In this document: positions 3,563 through 8,166 of the stretch, one piece after another
How positions within the stretch are numbered: position 1 is the first letter of the stretch
Layout of the letters: every line of letters begins with the position of its first letter
From: Phycisphaerales bacterium
GTDB lineage: Bacteria > Planctomycetota > Phycisphaerae > Phycisphaerales > SM1A02
Assembly (NCBI GenBank): GCA_022447165.1
Contig: JAKVBR010000071.1
Location: forward strand, 1 to 8,166
Reading direction: 5' to 3'
DNA length: 8,166 nt
Program-made: the position numbers and the translations under genes
The notes under the pieces: generated by a model
Told to the model about the DNA's origin: nothing
Databases searched by the model: none
Seen by the model: only the letters and a program-made list of their open reading frames with translations

Positions 3563-4984
3563 TTAAACAAAAATGAGGCCTAATCCTTTGTAAATCAGGA
3601 TTGCCATGATTGCACCTGCGGGAATCGTGACGACCCAACTGATTGCAATATCACGAACCGTCGAAAGGTTGAGCGCGCCAATGCCTCTTGCAAGTCCAAC
3701 ACCAAGAACAGCGCCGACAAGCGTGTGTGTTGTGGAAATTGGAAGTGCAAGTTTAGACGCAAGCACAATCGTAGTCGCTGCACCGAACTCAGCGCAGAAC
3801 CCGCGAGATGGAGTGAGTTCTGTAATTTTCTTACCAACCGTTTCCATCACACGCCAACCGTAAGTCGCAAGACCAACAACAATACCAAAACCACCAAGGG
3901 CAAGTGCCCACATTGGAACGGTTGCTTTTGCCGCAACGACTGCATCTTGCGCCGTTTGTACTGCTGCAGACAGAGGCCCGATTGCATTTGCAACATCATT
4001 TGCGCCATGTGCAAATGCTACAAAACATGCGGTCAAAATCTGCAAGAAGATGAAGATGCGTTCAACTTGTCTAAACTCGTTGTTTGATCCAAGATTGGCA
4101 CGCTTTTCTGATGTGTCAGTGATTGCGCGTGCTTCTTCAAGCATGCCGTCAATCATCCCCTGTTCATCGCCGTCAGCAGAACGCCTTGCTCTATTGAGGT
4201 GTTTCATCGCCTTTTGCATCGCACGAGCCGTGTACTGCTCGCGTGCCTGACGTTGATCTTCAAGGGTATCATCTGTTTTATACCGACGAAGTAGCACAAC
4301 GGATAACAACGCGCCAAGCAGACCAACACCACTTGCAACAAGTAGAGCGTTTGGAAGTGACAAGTCGAGTTTCAAGTGCTTGAGTCCTTTGAATACCATG
4401 ACGAGGGTCATGATGCCAAGAACCATAAAGACCATATACGGCGTGAACTTCCGGACCGCTTTCACAGGATCCGCCTTGTAAAAGACCTGATGCATCACCA
4501 CTTGGAAGATGAGGAAACTGATAGTGCCGCTCAAGAGTGGCGAGACTACCCAACTCGCAGCAATCGTGCTGACCTTATTCCAGTGGATTGCTGTCATGCC
4601 GCCATACACAATGCCGAAACCGATGATGGCGCCGACAATTGAGTGAGTCGTTGACACTGGCCAGCCAAAGTAAGAAGCAATTTGGAGCCACAACCCTGCA
4701 GCAAGCAGCGCAGAGAGCATACCAAGCACAAATGCCTGTGGGTCGCCCGAGAAGAGCATTGGATCAACAATCCCCTTTCGAACGGTATCTGAAACGTGAC
4801 TGCCAACAAAAAATGCGCCTGCAAATTCAAGAATAGCAGCAAGAATGACTGCCCTCTTAAATGTCAGTGCGCCGGAACCAACGCTTGTTCCCATTGCGTT
4901 TGCAACATCGTTTGCACCAATGTTCCACGCCATATAAAAACCGAATACAAGCGCTAAGATGATAAGTACTGTCATATTGTCCAT
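3563..4984 (-). CDS. pit: PiT family inorganic phosphate permease
   Basis: A 473-residue inner-membrane symporter that imports inorganic phosphate with cations (H+ with metal-phosphate in PitA types, Na+ in others). The two inverted halves typical of PiT are clear: GANDVANA at residues 23-30 and again at 327-334, each followed by a conserved region, and STTH at 111-114 and 417-420. About ten to twelve hydrophobic segments surround a central hydrophilic, charged loop at about 233-305, which contains no complete known domain and probably faces the cytoplasm. The motifs and length are intact. It is the last gene of the operon: the stop of the PhoU-like gene is 19 bases upstream, and the gap holds GAGGAAAGAG (5001-4992) as ribosome site. 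Whether the coupling ion is H+ or Na+ cannot be told from sequence. Confidence 0.95.
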   Translation of the reverse strand: MDNMTVLIILALVFGFYMAWNIGANDVANAMGTSVGSGALTFKRAVILAAILEFAGAFFVGSHVSDTVRKGIVDPMLFSGDPQAFVLGMLSALLAAGLWLQIASYFGWPVSTTHSIVGAIIGFGIVYGGMTAIHWNKVSTIAASWVVSPLLSGTISFLIFQVVMHQVFYKADPVKAVRKFTPYMVFMVLGIMTLVMVFKGLKHLKLDLSLPNALLVASGVGLLGALLSVVLLRRYKTDDTLEDQRQAREQYTARAMQKAMKHLNRARRSADGDEQGMIDGMLEEARAITDTSEKRANLGSNNEFRQVERIFIFLQILTACFVAFAHGANDVANAIGPLSAAVQTAQDAVVAAKATVPMWALALGGFGIVVGLATYGWRVMETVGKKITELTPSRGFCAEFGAATTIVLASKLALPISTTHTLVGAVLGVGLARGIGALNLSTVRDIAISWVVTIPAGAIMAILIYKGLGLIFV

Positions 4985-5003
4985 AATTATTCTCTTTCCT
5001 CAA

Positions 5004-5684
5004 TCACTTCAACGTAAGTAGCATCCGAACTCGGTTTGCTAACTTTTCAGATTGATTACTAATGCCTGCAATTTCATGAAGCAAGCGCTGCCACACGAAG
5101 AAATCGCCGACAGACAATTCGTTTTCGTGGTCGAGCACCGAACGCATGAGTTTGCGCTGCATTTTGTCACACTCATGTTCCGCTTCTGCAACAGCGTCAA
5201 TCATGCCGTCAACTTTTGCCGCTTCAGTGCCTGAGAAACCAGACTCAATGAGCGCGTCAAGTTCTCGCATGACATCTCTTGCTTTGTGGAATGCTTCAAC
5301 ATTACCCTCGAGGTACTTATGGAATGCATCTTTCAAATCGTCAATCATTTTGACTGGGCGAATACTCATCAGTACACCTGTGTCTTCTGCTCTGTCTGCA
5401 ATTGAATCTTGCAAACTGAGAATCTCAAGCAATTGACTTCGGTCGATTGCCATAAAGAGTCCCCGTGGAAGGTTGTTACGAATGTCGTTTTTAACGAGGT
5501 CCGCCTTGTGTTCAAGTTTTGAAATAGCTCGTGATGACTCACCGACATCATTGATTGTGCCATTACTGATTTCTTCAAGCAGCGTTACCGTCGCTTCTAC
5601 ACAGTCTGCAACTTTATCGAGATGCAGTTGCAGAGGCACAAAAGGTGACTTGCCGAATAATCGAGACATTGCATTAATAGCCAT
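5004..5684 (-). CDS. DUF47/PhoU-like phosphate transport accessory protein
   Basis: A 226-residue all-helical protein of the DUF47 (TIGR00153, PhoU-related) family that is commonly encoded next to PiT permeases. Family marks: an N-terminal SRLFGKSPF-type start, the acidic motif ExxxD at E58-D62 (EHKAD), NLPRGLFMAIDR (71-82) followed by QDSIADRAED (92-101), and a second ExxxD at E169-D173 in EAEHECDK. PhoU proteins use such E/D motifs to bind metal clusters. DUF47 proteins are thought to modulate PiT transport; the mechanism is not established. The start at 5684 is chosen because GGAG (5694-5691) lies 6 bases before it and the length then equals the family norm; an in-frame ATG at 5723 adds 13 residues without a ribosome site. 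It sits between the porin gene (81-base gap) and pit (19-base gap). Confidence 0.93.
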   Translation of the reverse strand: MAINAMSRLFGKSPFVPLQLHLDKVADCVEATVTLLEEISNGTINDVGESSRAISKLEHKADLVKNDIRNNLPRGLFMAIDRSQLLEILSLQDSIADRAEDTGVLMSIRPVKMIDDLKDAFHKYLEGNVEAFHKARDVMRELDALIESGFSGTEAAKVDGMIDAVAEAEHECDKMQRKLMRSVLDHENELSVGDFFVWQRLLHEIAGISNQSEKLANRVRMLLTLK

Positions 5685-5701
5685 GTGTTTCTCCAAAATG
5701 C

Positions 5702-5721
5702 GAAGGAAACTATAGTCCTTC
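5702..5721 (-). other. Hairpin between porin and PhoU-like genes
   Basis: GAAGGA (5702-5707) and TCCTTC (5716-5721) are perfect 6-base inverted arms with an 8-base loop, in the 81-base gap after the porin stop and just before the GGAG of the PhoU-like gene. There is no T-tract. It could stabilise the porin mRNA segment or mark a processing site that lets the abundant porin be expressed more than the transporter. This is weak structural evidence. Confidence 0.3.
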
Positions 5722-5765
5722 AAAACTCATTATTGTTTGAGTAGATTTCCTGTGTATATTCGTTA

Positions 5766-7109
5766 TTAGAAAAGCAATTGCAATTGCGTTCGGAGTAAGA
5801 ATTGGTCATCATTTTGACCCGTATCTGCTCTCCAGCCATTGCCTGATGATGTCCAATCTGCTGAACTCGCACCTGTTCCATTGCTGTCTGCAAGTGAATC
5901 ACCCGCCCAGGCGACATCGGTCGTCCATTTCACCGCATTACTGCCTGCAATTGGCCAATAATTGAAGCCAATGCGAAGCGCTGACATGTCAGCAGACCCG
6001 TTTACAAAAGTCGGGTTTCCATCGATCGTTCCTTCTTGGAATTGTGCGAATAGTTCTGTGTGGTCGTTGACAAGGAAACCGCCTTGAATCAGCCAGCCAG
6101 ATGAATCTTGAGTGACGCCTGTTGCTTTCACTTCACCCTCTGTTTCTACGCCGTATGCAAACACGTTCCACCCATCGCCTCTCCATGTTGCATCAACAGT
6201 CCAGCCGGTGCTTTTATCGATTTGAGCATTGCCATACTCGATGGTTCCGCCATCAGCATCCATTGATTGATAACCAATGCCAACAAGAAGTCCTTGCTCG
6301 CCACCTGCTTTTGACGTGAGTGCTGCAAAATCTTTCCAGTTTGCTCCACCAAACTTAAACTCAGCACGAAGGAGTAGTGCATCTGTTCCTGCACCGAGCG
6401 CTTGACCATTCGCGCTGTTTGGACCATCTAAATACTGGATGTCCATTTTGAAATCATCGTTGCTCCAACCGTAGTTGATGCCCTGTACCCAGCCGTAAGT
6501 AAAGGCATTGTCGAGCATCGTTCGCTCGACACCAAGTTGCTTGCCTGAGGAGACAATGCTTTCGCGGAGGAATGTGCCTTTGAACTGCCCCATCTTGAGC
6601 CATGCGCCATCATCAAATGATTTGGCGATGTAAGCATCTTCCATGTTTGAGCCACCGTTGCGTGCCCAAGTGTGCGTCAACTTGTATTGCCATGAAGGAT
6701 TGCCAACATGTCCTGAAAACTTAAGCTTTGTTCTGCGTTGTTCAAAACCTTGATCATCCTCTTGACCAGTTGCCTCATTCACAAGCCATCTTGCTTGAAT
6801 TTGACCACCAAATTTAAGTTTAAACTTGCCATCAGTTGATGCTAGCCATGGCCAACCTGATGTTGAGCCAGAGCCCTGCAAACTTGATCGCAAGTCAGCA
6901 TCTCTCAAAATCTGATCCGCTAGATTTTTAGTCTCGATTGCCCTTTGCTCATTAAACCAAGCATCATTATTGTCTTGATTTTTTAATTCCTGCACTTCTT
7001 CACGAAGATCGTGAACAAGTTCCCATAAAGCTTCTGTCGAATTATCAATTTCTTGAAAATCTGTAGGGGCAACTACAGACAGAGCTAAAGTAGCAATTAA
7101 TACATCCAT
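5766..7109 (-). CDS. Phosphate-selective-type outer-membrane porin (OprP/OprO family)
   Basis: A 447-residue porin of the Porin O/P type. After a short hydrophobic N-terminus (MDVLIATLALSVVAPTDF, cleavage likely near VVA) comes a charged helical, probably coiled-coil stretch (about 22-66) and a Gly/Ser linker. From about residue 93 alternating amphipathic strands (FKLKFGGQIQARW, then EQRRTKLKFSGHV and QYKLTHTW) continue to the end. The last strand, LLRTQLQLLF, ends in Phe, the beta-barrel assembly signal. The Pit neighbourhood supports phosphate as substrate, but the Arg/Lys ladder of OprP cannot be judged by eye. Start choice: GGAG (7120-7117) lies 7 bases before ATG 7109. ATG 7151, in frame, has no Shine-Dalgarno but would add MSNRAHAGKIWRKY, a basic n-region that a normal signal peptide needs. 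Both remain possible. First gene of the phosphate operon. Confidence 0.88.
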   Translation of the reverse strand: MDVLIATLALSVVAPTDFQEIDNSTEALWELVHDLREEVQELKNQDNNDAWFNEQRAIETKNLADQILRDADLRSSLQGSGSTSGWPWLASTDGKFKLKFGGQIQARWLVNEATGQEDDQGFEQRRTKLKFSGHVGNPSWQYKLTHTWARNGGSNMEDAYIAKSFDDGAWLKMGQFKGTFLRESIVSSGKQLGVERTMLDNAFTYGWVQGINYGWSNDDFKMDIQYLDGPNSANGQALGAGTDALLLRAEFKFGGANWKDFAALTSKAGGEQGLLVGIGYQSMDADGGTIEYGNAQIDKSTGWTVDATWRGDGWNVFAYGVETEGEVKATGVTQDSSGWLIQGGFLVNDHTELFAQFQEGTIDGNPTFVNGSADMSALRIGFNYWPIAGSNAVKWTTDVAWAGDSLADSNGTGASSADWTSSGNGWRADTGQNDDQFLLRTQLQLLF

Positions 7110-7157
7110 GTATTTTCTCCAAATTTTTCCTGCATGAGCCCGATTGCTCATGCCACC

Positions 7158-7176
7158 ACTAAATTTACGATTTAGT
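7158..7176. promoter_or_regulatory. Inverted repeat in the porin leader
   Basis: ACTAAAT (7158-7164) and ATTTAGT (7170-7176) are perfect 7-base inverted arms with a 5-base loop. It would lie within the first bases of a transcript from the -10 at 7197-7189. It could be an operator over the start point or an mRNA hairpin that blocks the upstream ATG at 7151, 6 bases after the stem. Confidence 0.4.
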
Positions 7177-7188
7177 AACTTTGCGGGA

Positions 7189-7197
7189 AATATAACA
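7189..7197 (-). promoter_or_regulatory. Candidate extended -10 of the porin operon
   Basis: On the minus strand TGTTATATT fits TGnTATAAT, with TATATT matching 5 of 6 positions. The -35 region (about 7217-7212) is poor. Farther upstream on this strand a run of ten A (7236-7227) could act as an UP-type or bent-DNA element. I found no clear Pho box. Confidence 0.4.
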
Positions 7198-7245
7198 AAT
7201 CAATTCCCCATAAGAGTGATATCTAGTTTTTTTTTTCAAATAAAT

Positions 7246-7273
7246 TTGATCTCAACTTATGTGCGAGCATAAT
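7246..7273 (+). promoter_or_regulatory. Candidate promoter of tRNA-Cys
   Basis: TTGATC (7246-7251) and CATAAT (7268-7273) are separated by 16 bases, each matching the sigma70 consensus at most positions. Transcription would start about 23 bases before the tRNA 5' end, a usual distance. TTATG (7257-7261) and CATAA (7268-7272) form a small inverted repeat over the spacer and -10. The porin promoter runs the other way from the same 126-base gap. Confidence 0.45.
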
Positions 7274-7303
7274 CAAATCAAAGTATCCTGCGACCTGTCT
7301 TTT

Positions 7304-7377
7304 GGCCGAGTACCCAAGTGGACTAAGGGAACGGATTGCAAATCCGTGATTCGTGGGTTCGAATCCCACCTCGGCCT
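7304..7377 (+). tRNA. tRNA-Cys (GCA anticodon)
   Basis: A 74-base tRNA. The acceptor GGCCGAG (7304-7310) pairs perfectly with CTCGGCC (7370-7376). The anticodon arm is ACGGA-TTGCAAA-TCCGT with GCA at 7338-7340, and the T arm is GTGGG-TTCGAAT-CCCAC. The discriminator base is T (U73), the conserved identity element of tRNA-Cys. CCA is not encoded; TTT then C follows, giving a short T-run (7377-7380) that may help ending of the transcript. It converges with the CsgG-like gene. Confidence 0.97.
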
Positions 7378-7410
7378 TTTCATGTGGGGTCTTAAGCGGC
7401 CACTGGAAGA

Positions 7411-8166
7411 TTAGTTTTGGGCAGTGGTTCCGGCGCGTAGTTCATCGCTATTTTGGAACGGAGCCCTTGACAATGTCGCCCCCGTGAGCAATTCGTAGCT
7501 CGCTGGCTTCGATAGAAGCCAGCCTGTACAGGAACCCCAAAAACCCTTCTCAATTCTAAGACGCAGTGGACGACCAAAGTCATCATCCATTGAAATGTAC
7601 TCCCCTGTTGCTGTATTTGTAACGCCGACGTAGTAAACCCCGCCATCAACAAGTTGATCCCCATCATGAATGTCAACTGAGCGGCTTCCATCGGTATATG
7701 ACGCTATCCTCGCAACGCCAGGAACAGAAGCACGAATTGCTGAGAGTTGCGCTACTGCCGTGTCAATGACTTCGGTGGAGGCCCGTCCGAGAGGCGTCGA
7801 CCAGAATAAGTATGAGCCCATTTCAAGTGAACCATACTGGTCTTCGACTTCATCGCCCGCTGGAACCGTGGCAACGAGTTGATCTGAATACAAGATTCGT
7901 CCGGTCTGTAAACTAATGGCTGTGAGTTCTATCGCAACAAGTGCATCATTTGCTGTTTCAAACCACCGCATTCTTTGAACTGATTCAGGCGCATCAGCCG
8001 TATGGAGGAAGTCGGTCACAGTTCCCTTGACATAAAAGCCATACTCTGCTCCAAGTGCGTGAAGTTCGCGGTGAAGTGAGGATGTTCGTTCTGAACCATG
8101 CGTGTCTAAGATTGCATTGACATCCCTCGTCAACGAATCATCTTGTATGAGTTCAAATTTTCCGGT
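7411..8166 (-). CDS. CsgG-like protein, 5' end outside the window
   Basis: The frame is open from the window edge (8166) to TAA at 7413-7411, giving 251 residues and no start; the TTG at 8133 is simply an internal Leu codon. The visible N-terminal half has the style of CsgG/curli-transport proteins: DDSLTRDVNAILDTHG (like the 'dR..l..iL.Eq' region), then LGAEYGFYVKGTVTDF (like 'lGadyvl.GsItdf'), then DALVAIELTAISLQTGRILYSDQL (like 'v.l.lrlvDa.TGeiv.s'). CsgG is an outer-membrane lipoprotein pore for curli subunits; many relatives in other phyla have unknown or periplasmic roles. The C-terminal part (from about residue 150 seen here) has SVDIHDGDQLVDGGVYYV, reminiscent of the small barrel found after CsgG or in FlgT-type domains. 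A lipobox could not be checked because the 5' end is missing. No curli subunit gene is in the window. Confidence 0.55.
   Translation of the reverse strand, partial: TGKFELIQDDSLTRDVNAILDTHGSERTSSLHRELHALGAEYGFYVKGTVTDFLHTADAPESVQRMRWFETANDALVAIELTAISLQTGRILYSDQLVATVPAGDEVEDQYGSLEMGSYLFWSTPLGRASTEVIDTAVAQLSAIRASVPGVARIASYTDGSRSVDIHDGDQLVDGGVYYVGVTNTATGEYISMDDDFGRPLRLRIEKGFWGSCTGWLLSKPASYELLTGATLSRAPFQNSDELRAGTTAQN

Noticed and set aside
3378..3638. 86-codon minus-strand frame overlapping the end of pit
   Set aside because: It spans the pit 3' end, both hairpins and the terminator; no ribosome site or protein-like features.
3725..4087. 120-codon plus-strand frame with many Cys
   Set aside because: Shadow of the PiT gene on the opposite strand; the Cys come from Ala/Asn codons of the real frame.
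7227..7236. T10 run as a plus-strand terminator
   Set aside because: No stable hairpin precedes it on the plus strand and no plus-strand gene ends before it.
7152..7303. Pho box upstream of the porin
   Set aside because: I looked for CTGTCAT-type or TTAACA-type direct repeats at 11-base spacing and saw none, so phosphate-starvation control is not claimed.
7411..7691. 99-codon minus-strand frame beside the CsgG-like gene
   Set aside because: It overlaps the real CsgG-like frame in another phase and has no independent support.

Overview
The window looks like ordinary chromosomal DNA of a Gram-negative (outer-membrane-bearing) bacterium of moderate GC. Evidence for an outer membrane is the C-terminal-Phe beta-barrel porin and the CsgG-like protein. 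The mix of genes (Eis-like GNAT, FmdB-like small Cys-rich protein, AsmA-like anchor protein, porin/PhoU-like/PiT cluster) and two tRNAs without an encoded CCA would fit a marine Planctomycetota/Phycisphaerae-type genome, but that is a guess from gene style and nothing here is a taxonomic marker. No transposase, integrase, CRISPR array or rRNA was found.

Layout, left to right. Positions 1-332 hold the N-terminal part of an arginase-like gene on the minus strand that stops early at the window edge, preceded on its coding strand by a G-rich, palindrome-rich stretch. A small two-helix membrane protein (+, 333-551) then converges, with 3 bases between stop codons, on a membrane-anchored AsmA-like protein (-, 555-1445). 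A 148-base divergent intergenic region with an operator-like inverted repeat leads to an Eis-like acetyltransferase (+, 1594-2820). Positions 2821-2959 are non-coding and carry GGGTCTGNCCCC-type repeats. Next, on the minus strand, come an FmdB-like protein (3106-3354), tRNA-Leu(UAA) (3002-3087) and a strong intrinsic terminator (2960-2994), probably one short transcription unit.

The core of the window is a minus-strand phosphate uptake unit, read right to left: phosphate-selective-type porin (7109 to 5766), DUF47/PhoU-like protein (5684 to 5004) and PiT permease (4984 to 3563), closed by a tandem hairpin and an intrinsic terminator (3546 to 3487). Together these give a path for phosphate across the outer membrane (porin) and the inner membrane (PiT), with the PhoU-like protein as the likely accessory of PiT. 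The porin promoter region is shared divergently with tRNA-Cys(GCA) (7304-7377). The right end is the C-terminal part of a CsgG-like protein (minus strand, running off the window).

I see no convincing wholly new system. The points most worth a second look are: a repeated arrangement in which genes without a Shine-Dalgarno have a -10-like hexamer only 6-10 bases before ATG (possible leaderless mRNAs); a G-quadruplex-capable tract just upstream of the arginase-like start; perfect inverted repeats before the acetyltransferase, FmdB-like and porin genes; and an FmdB-like protein with a disrupted zinc ribbon and a new Cys-rich tail.
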